Source of the DNA: Rheum nobile
Taxonomy: Eukaryota > Streptophyta > Magnoliopsida > Caryophyllales > Polygonaceae
DNA length: 64,000 nucleotides
Direction: 5' to 3'
Assembly (NCBI GenBank): GCA_027886185.1
Contig: WOAB01000583.1
Location: 2,356,001-2,420,000, forward strand
The translations under genes were made by a program, and so were the position numbers. Positions within the stretch are counted from its first letter, which is position 1; every line of letters starts with the position of its first letter. Below the pieces are notes generated by a model. That model searched no databases. It saw only the letters and a program-made list of their open reading frames with translations, and was not told the origin of the DNA. This document shows positions 22,551-33,883 of this stretch, piece after piece.

Positions 22551-23183
22551 GAGGGATTTGCAGAAAACCACCCCTTAAATAGGCCTATTTGCCCACAACC
22601 ATCCGTTTTACACGTAATTATTTGAGCCCACCCTTTAAATGCATTTTGTTAGCGACGAACCACCCATACCCCAAATCCTTTCATTTCCTCCATTATCTAG
22701 TGTGCAATTACCATTATACCCTTCATTTATCCGGTTTTGTGGGCGGTTCTTCCATTTTATTTGGGTTAGGTTTTTGGTTATTAAAAATCGGGTTTAGTGT
22801 CCCTCAAACCATTAATACGAGTTCAGTGTCCCTCAAACCATTTCCAAATTCTGGAAATCTCACGCGATTTGGGATGTGTAAAATTAGGGCTACGGTTTCT
22901 GTCGAGATTTGGGGGTGAGGAGTTGTAGGGCTTTTGGAAATTGGGGACGCGAGGATGAGTTAGTGTTTCTGGACATTGAAGGGAACCACAATTCTAAGTT
23001 GAAGACGATACTGGAGCTTTGTTGGAGCAAGAAGAAACTCCATTGAAGAAGGTTGATCTTTTGAAGGTAAGTTTTTTTGGTGTTTGATTTTTACTCGAAC
23101 ATGGAAGAGTGAATTATTATAAGTTCTGATTAATGTTTTTGGGTGTTTGATTTTTACTCGAACAAGGAAGAATTGGGCATCTG
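22551..23183 (+). repeat. MULE-1 left TIR
   Basis: Pairs with 28987-29630. The outer about 250 bp match closely. The middle is interrupted by short insertions (for example the doubled GTGTCCCTCAAACC). The inner part matches again, including a GAAG|GTAAGT splice donor at 23066/23067. The TIR therefore holds the presumed promoter, leader exon and donor of the GRF gene. Confidence 0.92.
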
Positions 23184-23403
23184 GGCGATTTGGGTGTTTT
23201 ATTGATATTGAATTGAGCAGTGGAATTGCTTGTTCATATTGATTGTTTAGTGGAATTGCTTGTTCATATTGAATTGCTTGTTCATATTGAACAAGGAAAA
23301 ATTGGGCATCTAGCCGAGTTACTTGTATTAATTGTTCAGTTTTGCTACTTGAAATTCAGTTGGATTGTGTAAGGCTAATTCATTGATCACTTTTGTTCTA
23401 GGG

Positions 23404-23780
23404 ATGTCAAGCTCAAGCTATGTGTCAACTGGAACATGTTACCTGTGTGATTGCAATATTAGAGCAAGAGTGTATACTGCTTACACTAGAAACAACTATG
23501 GAAGAAGGTTTTATGAATGTGCAAGATATCAAGCCAATGGAGACAGGGGGTGTGCATTCTTCAACTGGCTAGATGGACCATATGATAGCCAGACATCAAT
23601 AGTCATTAAGAAGCTTGCTAACCAGAAAAAGGAATTGCAAGAAAAAAACATTGAACTGGAAAAAAACTTCAAGCTAGAGATGCAAAATTGATCCAGATGA
23701 AGGCTTCAGCTAACCTTAACAATGTAGTTATATTAGGAGTTATTGTAATTTCTTTGTTGTTTAATGTTTTTGGCAAGTAG
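23404..23780 (+). pseudogene. GRF zinc-finger, coiled-coil, hydrophobic-tail protein of MULE-1 (frameshifted)
   Basis: ATG at 23404 follows an acceptor (TTCTAG, 23401). The matching donor is in the left TIR, so the 5' leader is probably spliced. Residues about 13-58 form a GRF-type zinc finger: C-x2-C near the start, then GRRFYEC, then C-x-FFNW. A Glu/Lys-rich coiled coil follows. A 1-bp deletion near 23675 brings an early stop at 23689-23691. The shifted frame continues to a TAG at 23778-23780 with a hydrophobic C-terminal segment (NNVVILGVIVIS). Length about 125 aa across the break. GRF fingers are nucleic-acid-binding modules in other proteins; the role in a MULE is not known to me. It converges on the transposase gene. 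Confidence 0.82.
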
Positions 23781-24522
23781 AGTTAGATGATTGTGGTGGT
23801 CTTTTGACAGTTGTTGCTATGTTGTTTCATTGTTGTTTTCATGTTTTTGTAGACAAGTATGAAGTTCCTTGACACATTTGTTGCTATGTTGCTTTTGCAT
23901 CGCACTAAACAGGTTGAATTGATGCAAATATAGGTACAAGTTGTGCACATGTTCCTTGATTGTAAGCCATCCGTGATTGTAAGACAAAATTAAAAAGTAG
24001 ATAGTTGCTTTCTTTGCTCATTAGGTATGTCCATCCGTAGTTACAAATCTTTGTTGCTTGGTAGATAGATTGATTAGTTGATCAATTTTTATTTTGCCTA
24101 GGTCGACCTATATATTAACATGACTGCACTGGTGATATATATAGACTTTGGTGATATATCAATCAAATTCTGGCATGGAACTAATTGTGTTATAGCTAAG
24201 GACAAACAAAGTATATGATCAGGATTGAAAGGTGCCACAAACCTGTAGACATCCTTAGATTGTACACAAGATTTGAATGCCAGTCATGTACACACAAAAC
24301 TGAATAATTCAAAAGTCGACAAACCATTCAATATTACATAATGCAAGTCATTGTTCCAGAAAAAAGCCAGACACAAACCATAAAACCTGAGTTGTGCACA
24401 TACATGTGCAAGTTAAACCCTAAAACATAAACATTGTTTTATGCACATACATGTGCAAGTTCAACCCTAAACATAACCATTGTTTTCAGCACATACATGT
24501 GCAAGTGAAGTGAAGACACACC
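23781..24522. other. Region between the two convergent MULE-1 genes
   Basis: Non-coding and T-rich on the plus strand near the GRF 3' end, which fits two back-to-back 3' untranslated regions. Apart from the tandem repeat at 24395-24507 I see nothing in it. Confidence 0.6.
24395..24507. repeat. Tandem repeat of about 46 bp, 2.4 copies
   Basis: TGCACATACATGTGCAAG recurs at 24395, 24442 and 24488 (third copy begins with A for T), each followed by a variant of AACCCTAAACATAA. It lies just beyond the 3' end of the transposase gene. Confidence 0.85.
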
Positions 24523-27500
24523 CTAAACCTGACTATTGGTGCCTTTTGACCTCTTGCTTTTCCTTGTTTTTTTCATGATTGAGCTCAAGTGGCCTCTTGT
24601 TGTGACCATATTTGCACTTGGTGGTCGTATGGGGTACATCTTCCTTGTCTTCTTTCTCTGTGGTACAGTACTAGACTGCCCTTCATTTGCATCACCAGTG
24701 AATTGTACCTGTATAGAATATATGAAAAATAAGAGTTTATACAGAATTATTATTGAGAGAATATACTGACTACAATGAAGAGATCATGTGGAGGCTCAAG
24801 AGTTTATACCATTGTTGATGTTGTTACAATTGAGTTTTGGGTTGGGATGAGGGGCTCTTCTTGTTCCATAAAAAGATCATGTGGAGGCTCAGTTCCAGGA
24901 TTATCAGTCCTCGCCTATTAATGACCAAAAACAATATTAGAAAAATCACTAGTAAAGATGTGCATGAAAATTGTTAAAACAAGTTGATACCTTTCTTGTG
25001 TATTTCCTCTTCTTAGTAGTGAAGGTGACTGTGCTCTCCTTTGCAGGTCTCCCACCTTTGTTAGGGTTAACTGTGGGTGGTGCAGGTTGCTTTGGAGGGT
25101 TTTTGCACTTGTTCTTGTAATGACCCTTTTCCCCACAATGAGAACACTTATTCTTTCCTTGCCTTAGCCTTGTTTGTTTTCCTTTCTTGCCTTCTCCTTG
25201 CTCCTTCTTCCTTGATTTCTTTGGCCTTCCTGGTTGTATTATGAATGTTGGTGGTAGTGGGGGTGCTTGCTCAGTTCTCTCCCATTGATCCTCCTCGGGC
25301 ATAGGATTCACTGTCTGACTGTAAGCCCTCATATATGTGTCTTTACTGTAGTATGGGTCCACAAACTGCACCACATTCATTCTCCTTTTCAAAATGCAAC
25401 AAACAGCATGGCTACATGGTATTCCAGTCTGTAATACCTCGACAACTTAGCAGCCCGGCCTATCACAGGGCTGCAGCCCATACACCCCAACCCATCACTA
25501 GTAGCTCCAAGCCCAAGGCCCAGCTATTTATAGCAGGTTGTTGGTGAGTATCGAACACGAGACCTCATGCTTTAACAAGCAGCCTCGCGCTCACTTGTTA
25601 CCAATTGTGCTGCAGCACAATTGGTATCAAGGCGCTCTTCGGAGGCTTGATAAAGGGTGGAGAGGTCGCGTGTTCGACTCTCACCAACAACCTCCCAGCC
25701 ATGGGGATTTGGTTGGGGTACATGGGCTGTGGCCCATGGATAGAGAAATGGCTGGCCCGATAAGGTCGGAGCCCCTCTCATTCAAAGTGTACTTTTATGT
25801 AATACCTCGACAGCTTAGCAGCCCGGCCCATCACAGGGCTGCAGCCCATACACCCCAACCCATCCCATGCTGGCCCATACCCTTAAGGCAGGAAACCACA
25901 CCATGGAGGTTGTTCGTGAGTCTCGAACTCGAGACCTCCTGCTTTAACAAACATCCTCGTGCTCACTTGTTACCAATTGAGCTGCAACACAATTGGTAAC
26001 AAGTGAGCGCGAGGCTGCTTGTTAAAGCGGGAGGTCTCGAGTTCGAGACTCACGAACAACCTCCATGGTGTGGTTTCCTGCCTTAAGGGTATGGGCCAGC
26101 ATGGGATGGGTTGGGGTGTATGGGCTACAACCCTGTGATGAGCCGGGCTGCTAAGCTGTCGAGGTATTACACAGTCAAGTCCCAGAGGTTACATCCACAA
26201 CTTCTTGCAGCCAAGTCAACAACATAAGTCTTGGTCCCATGATCAACCTCATACCTGTCATCTTGGCCATAACATCTGCACTTATTCAGAGCTTCCTTTT
26301 TAGCACACTCAATCTTGTTAACAACTTCTGGTGTTAGCAATCCATTGTGTTTTCTCATTGCATTCCTCTTGGACACAAACATCTTCATGAGTTTCCTTCT
26401 AATCCACTCACACATGAACAACACAGGCATTTCTCTAGCCTCTAAAATACAGTTATTGAAAGACTCAGACCCATTGTTTAGGAGCATATCAGACTTACAG
26501 AAGTGATGGAAGCCATGCAGAGACCATGTTCTTGGCTCTTGATTCATCAAATACTTGTATGCATCTTCATTCATACCCTTAATCCTCTCCATGCACTCAA
26601 CAAAGTTTGTAGTTGTAGAAGCTTTAGCAGCAGCCCAAACAACATCCTTGAATGACTTCCCTAGATACAGCTTCTTGAAATTGTTGTACATATGCCTCAC
26701 ACAGACTCTTGTATGAGCTGATGGCACTATATCTTTTAAAGCCTCAAGTAACCCCTACATGCAAAGAGCAAGGAATTAAACAAAAAACTGAAATAATATA
26801 ACATGTATCAAAATTAGAGGAATAGCAAGAATATTACCTTCTGCCTATCAGACATGAAGGTTAGGTTGTTTGAACCTATGTCATGGATTAAGTTCTCCAA
26901 AAACCAGCACCAAGTCTCCTTAGTTTCTAACTCAACAACAACATAAGCTAGGGGGAAAATGTTCTCATTCCCATCCTTGGCAACTGCACTGAAAACTTGT
27001 CCTTTGTAGGCTCCTTTCAAGTGGCAACCATCAAGGCCAATGATAGGCCTACAACCTAGCAGAAACCCTTGTTTGCAAGCATTCAAACACACATAAAACC
27101 TCTGAAATAGAGGTTTCTCCACTTCCATTCTAGAACTAACCTTCACAAATGCACTGCTGCCTGGGTTCCACTTGAGGATTGCAGCTGCATAATCCCAAAT
27201 TTTAGCATACTATTCTGGAGCATGTCCTTGTGTCTGCAAAACAGCCCTTAACCTAGCTCTCCATGCCTGAGAGTAAGAAATATTCACCCCATGTTCCCTC
27301 CTAACTGTCTGAATGAAAGTTTTAATCCTCCACTTGGCATCAGCCCTATAATGTTCAAGGTACTTCTTTGCCAACCATACTGAAGTTACCTTTGTGTTGG
27401 TATCTTGCCACCCACAGTCATGGCTTGGCTGAAATGACTTAAGCTGAAAGCTTCCATCAGGTCCCATCTTTCTTGCACAAGCTTTGAATGGGCACAAACT

Positions 27501-28591
27501 TTTCTTACAACTACACACTATCCTTCCATGGATGTAGGGACAATCACATATTTTTTTTTACAATAAGCAGAGACTTTGTTTTTGTCATTATGCAAGTAGT
27601 AATAGTCAAAACCATTTTCTAGAGCAAACTGCCTAAGAGCCTTTCTAAAAATGTCATTAGACCCAAACCTCATTCCAGTCTTAAGACAAATACGATTCTT
27701 AAAATCAACCAATGGGTTAAATTCTGGATACCTGACATGGCCTTCACCTTCTGACCCAGAGTAGCTCAAATAATCATCAGATCCATGCACTTTTTGGAAG
27801 ACGTCTTCACCTTCAGACTCAGGTTCCTCAGTCGGCCCATCACCCTCAACTTCAACTTCCTCTCCAGCTAACCCCTCATTAACATCCTCATCCACATTAT
27901 CTTTTAAGATCTCATCATCATCTGATTCCCCATCAACATCACCAAACACATTCTCAACAAACAAGGGATCATCCGAGGATGCATCTGAGCCTATGACATC
28001 CTCATCATCAGAGGATGACTCTGAAAGACACAGATCAGCAGCATCTAGCCCACCACTATCACATTCAGAAGACTCTAATAGATCCTCATTCTCAGTGGAT
28101 GATTCCCCAGAGGAAGACAAGTCAGAAAGCAATGCAGTTTTGGAAGGTGATGTTTTTTTAGGGTTTGTACTAGCATTTCTTATACCAGATTTTTTGGGGG
28201 TTGGTGTTGTCCTATCTAACATACTTGGGCCTCGATAGGTTGGGCTTTTAGGCAAGGTTCTAAGGTTGGATGGGCTTGGTTCATTGTCTTGCACAACATA
28301 GAGATGTAGTGTTTTGTCATTGCCCAAGGAGTCACACATGTCTCTGATTTCATTATCACCTAGTACTTGCCTCAATCCATCATGCAAAGTCATCCCAGGT
28401 TTTGGATACCATAGTTCCTTCACTATATATACTCCCACACCCTCTAGAAAAATCACTTCCAATTCCATCTTTGACAACAAATCTGGATCAACATCTTTTT
28501 TGCAATAAACCAACTTTTTTCTATAACAAAGATGATCATCACGACTCTTGTAAAACTCTCCACCATACAAGTATCTAAGTGACACACTCAT
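24523..28591 (-). pseudogene. MULE-1 transposase (MURA/MULE DDE type), disrupted
   Basis: Exons on the minus strand: 28591-26838, 26754-24991 (split by the insertion at 25430-26171), 24915-24810 and 24708-24523, with GT-AG introns. Order: N-terminal region with YGG motif; a long acidic Ser/Glu/Asp linker; a Cys/His DNA-binding region ending in SCKKSLCPFKAC; the DDE core (first Asp in GLDGCHLKG, second in FMSDRQK); a SWIM zinc finger (CGCNLWDLT, interrupted); and a CCHC knuckle (CSHCGEKGHYKNKC). Damage: frameshift at about 27551 in an A run, TAG at 27210-27212, and the fold-back insertion between the two halves of the SWIM motif. The start ATG lies directly after a TTTCAG acceptor, so a leader exon in the right TIR is likely. 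It would excise and insert the element. Confidence 0.92.
25430..26171. mobile_element. 742-bp fold-back element with TG/CA ends and tRNA-like boxes, TSD CAGTC
   Basis: CAGTC is duplicated at 25425-25429 and 26172-26176. The ends are TGTAATACCTCGACA and its reverse complement. Inside are four related segments in alternating orientation: 25430 on (+), a diverged reverse copy up to 25797, 25798 on (+), and a close reverse copy to 26171; each pair forms a hairpin of about 370 bp. The arms hold tRNA-like promoter boxes (TGGTAACAAGTGAGC at about 25994 and GAGTTCGAGACTC about 30 bases on). It could be a dimer of a SINE- or TRIM-derived unit; I do not recognise the family. It splits the transposase exon inside the SWIM motif. 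Confidence 0.8.
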
Positions 28592-28986
28592 CTGAAATAA
28601 AACAAGTATAGTGTCCATCAAATAAATTAACACATAATCTAACCAACAATACACACACTGTTGCACATATTTTCACACATTAAAACACACAAATATTAGT
28701 TAGCCACACACAAGAGTAAGACACATTTATGACATAGGAAAAGGCAAAAAAATAGTCAACAAGATAAAGCAGAGTCAATGGGTCCACTTCACGTGTTCTT
28801 TAAGTGCATAAATGACTCAACCAACACAATGAAAAGCTTCAACAACATTCAGAAAAGATTCTCACACACGGCACACATAGCAAGATATAATATTTTATTG
28901 GTCTCTATATATCAAAATACAGAGGGAGTTTCAGACACTTACCTTCAATGTCTAACCTTCTTCAATGGAGATTCTTCTTGCTCCAA

Positions 28987-29630
28987 CAGATGCCCAATTC
29001 TTCCTTGTTCGAGTAATAATCAAACACTCAAAAACAGTAATCAGAACTTATAATAATTCACTCTTCCATGTTCGAGTAAAAATAAAAAACCAAAAAAACT
29101 TACCTTCAAAAATCAACCTTCTTCAATGGAGATTCTTCTTGCTCCAACAAAGCTCCAATAACCCCCCACCAAGCGTAATCGTCTTCAAGTTCGAACTAAC
29201 TCATCCTCGCGCCCTAACTCATCCTCGCGCCCCCAATTTCCAGAAGCCCTAAACCTCCTCACCCCCAAATCGACAGAAATCCTAGCCCTAATTTTAGAGA
29301 ACTCCAAATCACGTGAGTTTTCCAGACCCGAAAAAGTGCATCTGTTGGAGCAAAAACCTAACCCAAAAAAAATTTAAACTCACTAAACCCGGTTTTTAAT
29401 AACCAAAAACCTAACCCAAAAAAAAATGGAAGAATCGCCCACAAAACCGGATAAATGAAGGGTATAATGGTAATTGCACACTAAATAACGGAGGAAATGA
29501 ACGGATTTGGGGTATGGGTGGTTCGTAGCTAACGGAATGCATTTAAAGGGTGGGCTCAAATAATTACGCGTATAACGGGTGATTGTGGACAAATAGACCT
29601 ATTTAAGGGATGGTTTTCTGCAAATCCCTC
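28987..29630 (-). repeat. MULE-1 right TIR
   Basis: Reverse complement of 22551-23183. It contains the counterpart splice donor GAAG|GTAAGT (minus strand, at about 29102). A partial duplicate of the inner TIR with a second GAAG|GTAAGT donor lies just inside it at 28940-28986. These give a leader exon for the transposase gene that mirrors that of the GRF gene. Confidence 0.92.
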
Positions 29631-29639
29631 TAATGGCAA

Positions 29640-30236
29640 AGGCTACTACGAATAACCTCGAATGGTTAATTGGAACTCAATTTTTGTTTCCTGTAAATAT
29701 GGATTAACTTCATTTCTCCATTAGAAATCTCGGAGAATAAAACACATAACCTTGTGATTAGGGGATATCATGCTTACAAATACGTTGTTGTAACTAATAA
29801 TAAAACTCATATGGTTAATGAGGCAAGTAATCACTATGAATCTTGTAATCATTACAGGAGCATCAAGACACAGTTGTAGAGTTTGGCTTAAATAGATGGC
29901 AAACAAATTGTGCCAAGATGGTGATCAAAGGCATGAACAATGTAGAGATGAACAACACGTCCAAGCACACTCCTTAATTAGTTGAATTAATTAAAAACAA
30001 AAACCCAGATTTCTGAAAGGAGTGGCCAGAGGTTGAGCAAATCACAACATCAACAGAACAAGCTAAGGGATGGGGAAAGTGAAGATGGGACTAGAACATA
30101 AATATACATCTTACATTTACCTTGATAAATAGAGTAAGGAAAAGAAGAAGATTTGGCTTGTGTTTTGGGCCTTTCTTAAGTTTTCTGGGTGTTTCTATCT
30201 TGTATATTAATTTGTAGATTGGTTTGGACGTGTTGA
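29640..30236. other. Intergenic stretch between MULE-1 and the pectate lyase 3' end
   Basis: AT-rich with no gene recognised. The segment next to the pectate lyase stop codon is probably its 3' untranslated region (minus strand). The short open frames here have no recognisable features. Confidence 0.6.
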
Positions 30237-33011
30237 CTAGCAGACTCTGCCAGGGCGGCATCTAAGAGAACCGGAAGCTGACGTCAGAGCACCCACCCAA
30301 GACGATGGCTTGGCCGCTAAGCTAGAGGCTCTGGCGTAGCTAGGTCCTGCTCCTCCTCCTGATGGGGTGAAGAAGGCTCCGTTGAGCAACAAGTCCCCTT
30401 CTGATCTCCAATTCCACCCCTTCCACATGTACGAGTTCGTGTCAACCCTCTTCGTCACCTCTTTTGCGAATGAGTTTGCGGGGGCCAGGTACCGGTTGCC
30501 TTGGCTGTTGATGGTGGGATCGGCGCTTCCTCCGATGGCGTACATTTCCCAGTGAGTGTAGTCATTGTTCACCACATGGAAATAGCCATGCCTACACCTC
30601 GGCATCCTCTGTATAAGCCCCTCGCCGAAGTGGTTGAAGGCGATGGTCACCTGCATCACCTTGTCCCTGACGTACGAGTCGCTGTGGCCCAGCAGCATCA
30701 CCTCGTTGTGGTGCGTGAAGTAGTTGTTCGAGATGGTGATGGCGGTGGAGCCGATGACGGCGTCGATGAGGCCGTCGGCGCAGTTGGAGAGGGAGTTGTG
30801 GTCGATCCAGATGTGGCTGGAGCCGAAGATGGAGATCCCGTCGCCGTCGGCCATGGTCCTCCAGCCGTAGTGGCTGGGCGAGCTCCTGACCATGGCGTTC
30901 CCCGTGGGCTTGCAGTCGTGGATGCTGAGGCCGTGGATGATGACGTTGGTGATGAACTGCACCGTGAGGCAGGCGCCGTTGGCGATGTGGACGTTGGCGC
31001 CGCGCCCGTCCAGGGTCTTGAAGCTGTTCATGATGAGCTCCTCCTTGAGAGTGATGACCATGTCCCTCTTGAACACGATCCACAGGGGCTCGTCTTGGAT
31101 CACCGCGTGCCGGAGGGTCCCGGGCTTCGGGCTCACCGGGTCGTCGTCCCCCGGGTCCGACACCACGTAGTACCTGCCGTCGCGCCCTCCGATGGCGTTG
31201 CGCCCGAACCCGATGGCGCAGTCCGCCAGCCGCTTCCTGTTGCGCTGCCAGTTCGGGTCACACCTCCAGCAGTCGTCAATTGGGTTCCCTGTACCGCAGG
31301 AGAAGTAGCCCAATTTCCTCCTTGCTGTGCTGTTCTCGATTCCCCTGCAGTTTACATTAAATCAATTTTAGTAAGTACAGATATAAATGTAGCAGGGAGT
31401 GGACGTACTACTATATGACTATTTTGCTGCCCATCTTAAACTTGCTAATAATTTAAGATCAGGCCTTGGTTTTGCTATCACATGATCAAGTCTTTTAGAA
31501 AAAGCCTGGCCTGATTTATGTTCAGATATGGACATCCCAAAATCATATCCCACATAAAGGCTATTGTATTAGTATAGCATGATCTACTAAATAAAATGGA
31601 TAAGATTTAAGAAAATGATATATGTAAATAACGAAAAAAGAATACTGTCAAATTTAGGCATCTAACTTTAAGAAATGCGGATGTTATGGCCAAGGCATGT
31701 GGGTGGTGGTGGCTGAAAAGGGGCAGAACGTGTCAGGGTAGTTTGATTCTTCGTACCGTTAGGAAGATATCATGATCAGCCTATTTAGTTGAATATATTG
31801 GGGAGACGTGGAAATCATACATATTTGACAATCAAATTTTTGCACTATATTATTTTTTTTATTTTCGAAAATACCAATAAGTATATATAGACAAAAACTT
31901 GTATTCTTATTACTGTATATGCTTGATTTCTAAAGTGCATAAATTTGTGTTTACATTTGAAATCGTATATGCATCATTTTCACAATATATTAACCTAATT
32001 ACCTGGGCATAAGCTATAGTAAATGTGCAATCAAGATCAACACAATAAATTCAATTGGTTGGATATGGTGAACGGGAGAAAGAAAATGACGTGGTTGAAG
32101 AAGAAGTGTGGTGAGGCAAGCCCAACTTTAGACATGTTGGCAAAGGTGGTGGTGGGGTTATTTATGAAGAGGCAGAAAAATTTATGGTGGTTGGCAAATT
32201 TTGGTCCTCTGTATTTAAGACCTTTTTCCTGTTAGGTAAATATTACTCTTAAAGCTGGTATTTTTGTCACTGAATTAACATACCATAAAGACTAAAGAGG
32301 GACTGATGTTAACTTGCATGTGTAGATATTATTGGGATCAAAACAAGAATCATGGTTTGATTATGCTAGAGAGCTTACTCGTGTACACTCATGACGATTT
32401 CTTCAGGGTTAGCAACAACGGCTTGTTCATTTTGCAATTCAACCGCCTTAACCCTGCAAAAAAAAAGAGCAGAGATTTATTGTCATGTCAAAATTGTAAA
32501 CAGGGAGAGCATTAAATACTGCCCCTGATTTATGTTCAGATTTTGGATCCAGATTCGAGATCGAGATCTACTGAGAAACTATCGACATTGCTAGTTTGCT
32601 ACTTCTATTAGAGAAGGAAACATTAAATTGGAAGCGTCAAACTGACCTGTGCGCCATTGATGAGTTCTTGATGCTCTGCAACTCATCTTCAACCCTAAGT
32701 AAGTAGAAACATTTTTCAAAAATCAAACTAAAGAAGAGAGAAATAATGGAAGGAACGGTGCTTCGCGGATTCTTAGCCGAATCGGATCGAATTGATCCGA
32801 ACCGGCTAAGATTTAACCGGATCCTTCAGAACACAGAAAGAAAGAAAGAAAGAAAGAAAAAATCGAGTAATGTGAGAGCTCCTTTTTCAAATATTAGTGT
32901 TTACCTAAGCTTCACACGCTCGTCTTTCTGATCTTCGCCATTTACGGAAGCAGCAAAGATAATTGATATGAACAATGTACAGAGAGTAATGCGTTTCAGA
33001 GAATCCGCCAT
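30237..33011 (-). CDS. Pectate lyase, polysaccharide lyase family 1 (445 aa, four exons)
   Basis: Exons 33011-32905, 32694-32647, 32453-32379 and 31344-30237 join in frame to 445 codons plus TAG. Residues 1-25 are a signal peptide (hydrophobic core TLFISIIFAA), so the enzyme is secreted to the cell wall. There it would cleave de-esterified homogalacturonan by calcium-dependent beta-elimination. Family motifs: an N-terminal acidic/Asn region, GTGNPIDDCWRCDPNW (about residues 93-108), WIDHNSLSNCADGLID (about 253) and AFNHFGEGL..RMPRCRHGYFH, whose Arg region (about 323) is catalytic in PL1. No stop, frameshift or lost splice site is seen. The last exon is GC-rich, unlike its surroundings. It is the only intact host-type gene in the window, with MULE-1 600 bp downstream and a copia LTR 870 bp upstream. 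Confidence 0.95.
31345..32378 (-). other. Third intron of the pectate lyase gene (1,034 bp)
   Basis: Donor GA|GTAAGC (32379/32378) and acceptor CTGCAG (31345), AT-rich. It is by far the largest intron of the gene. The 70-aa plus-strand open frame at 32023 has no features of a real gene. I see no transposon ends in it. Confidence 0.85.
32835..32859. repeat. (AAAG)n microsatellite in intron 1
   Basis: Six or so GAAA units in the first intron of the pectate lyase gene; a candidate length polymorphism. Confidence 0.9.
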
Positions 33012-33079
33012 GGCTGTTCTCTGTTTTTCTCGGTGTTGGGAGGAAAACAGAGGCATATGGAGAAATGCAGATGAAGGTG

Positions 33080-33090
33080 ATTTTTATAGA
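33080..33090 (-). promoter_or_regulatory. Probable TATA box of the pectate lyase gene
   Basis: On the minus strand TCTATAAAAAT lies about 70-80 bases upstream of the ATG at 33011. It fits a short leader of roughly 40-50 nt that carries a CT/A-rich stretch. Confidence 0.6.
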
Positions 33091-33091
33091 G

Positions 33092-33878
33092 GCATGGGAA
33101 ACTTGGAACTCTGTTACGCTTTTTCTAATTGTGTAGTATCTTTTATTCATTTCCAATACTATTAAAAAGGTAATATCTGCAATTTTATATTCCATATATA
33201 TGTAGAAGGGATATGCCTTTGATATAATAGGAAAGGGATTTTGAGGGAGATTCGTATTTTATTGGATGAAATTATGCTGTAAATTAATGTAAACAATACA
33301 TTAATCGGTATGACATTTGTGATTTTTTTGGGGTGCTTAAAAATCTTTTAATAAGAGCAATTATTGATTCTCATCATATTAAATAAAAACATAAAGTTAT
33401 TGAAAATACTCCGTAGAATTTAAAAATTGAGGCTAACCACAAAGCCAACCGCTACTAACTGACTATTGCCTCTCCCTCTCTCCTCAGCGTATGTCAAGGG
33501 CGAAGGTGACTCACGCGCCACGCTTCTTCGCGGGGGCCACCTAACTCCTACCTTCACCATTTTTGCCTTCCACCCGTCATGATTTGACCCTTTACGTATT
33601 ATAGTATTTTTATTTATAATGAGGTTTATATAGTAAAAGTATTTATAACATTTTAAAAATTATATAAAAATATTACCCCATTCCTCAAATTAAAAATGAA
33701 AAAAAAATTAGGGAAAAAATTAGTTATGCATCAAACATATTTATTTAAAATTAAATATTTTTTATTAAAAAATGATATTATAAAGTCATGACCAAACAAA
33801 CCCTACATTACATTCATGATTCCTGAAATTATAAAATATTTTAAAAAGGATCATACACTTTTTTTTAGTCAATTAGAG
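33092..33878. other. Upstream region of the pectate lyase gene
   Basis: AT-rich DNA between the gene promoter and the copia element. No gene, hairpin or repeat of note is seen apart from a short GC-richer patch at 33460-33570. Confidence 0.6.
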
Positions 33879-33883
33879 TTTCC

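Larger units (their letters stand above)
22551..29630. mobile_element. MULE-1: Mutator-like element with long TIRs, GRF gene and transposase gene
   Basis: 7,080 bp between perfect 9-bp duplications. Terminal inverted repeats of about 633-644 bp begin GAGGGATTTGCAGAAAACCA on both sides. Two convergent genes: a GRF zinc-finger gene on the plus strand near the left end, and a MURA-type transposase on the minus strand filling the right part. This matches the mudrA/mudrB layout of maize MuDR, but the second gene is a GRF-type protein, not a visible mudrB homologue. Both genes are damaged and the transposase is further split by a fold-back insertion, so the element is probably no longer autonomous. 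Confidence 0.95.

Noticed and set aside
25990..26060. tRNA-like segment with A- and B-box strings
   Set aside because: It is part of a repeated fold-back element and no cloverleaf with a proper acceptor stem could be made, so not called as a tRNA gene.
30501..30600. Extra intron within the last pectate lyase exon
   Set aside because: The frame is continuous from 31344 to 30237 with family motifs throughout, so no intron is needed.
30501..31418. 305-aa open frame on the plus strand opposite the last pectate lyase exon
   Set aside because: Val/Asp/His-rich composition is the mirror of a GC-rich coding exon. The minus strand has clear family motifs and a complete splice structure.
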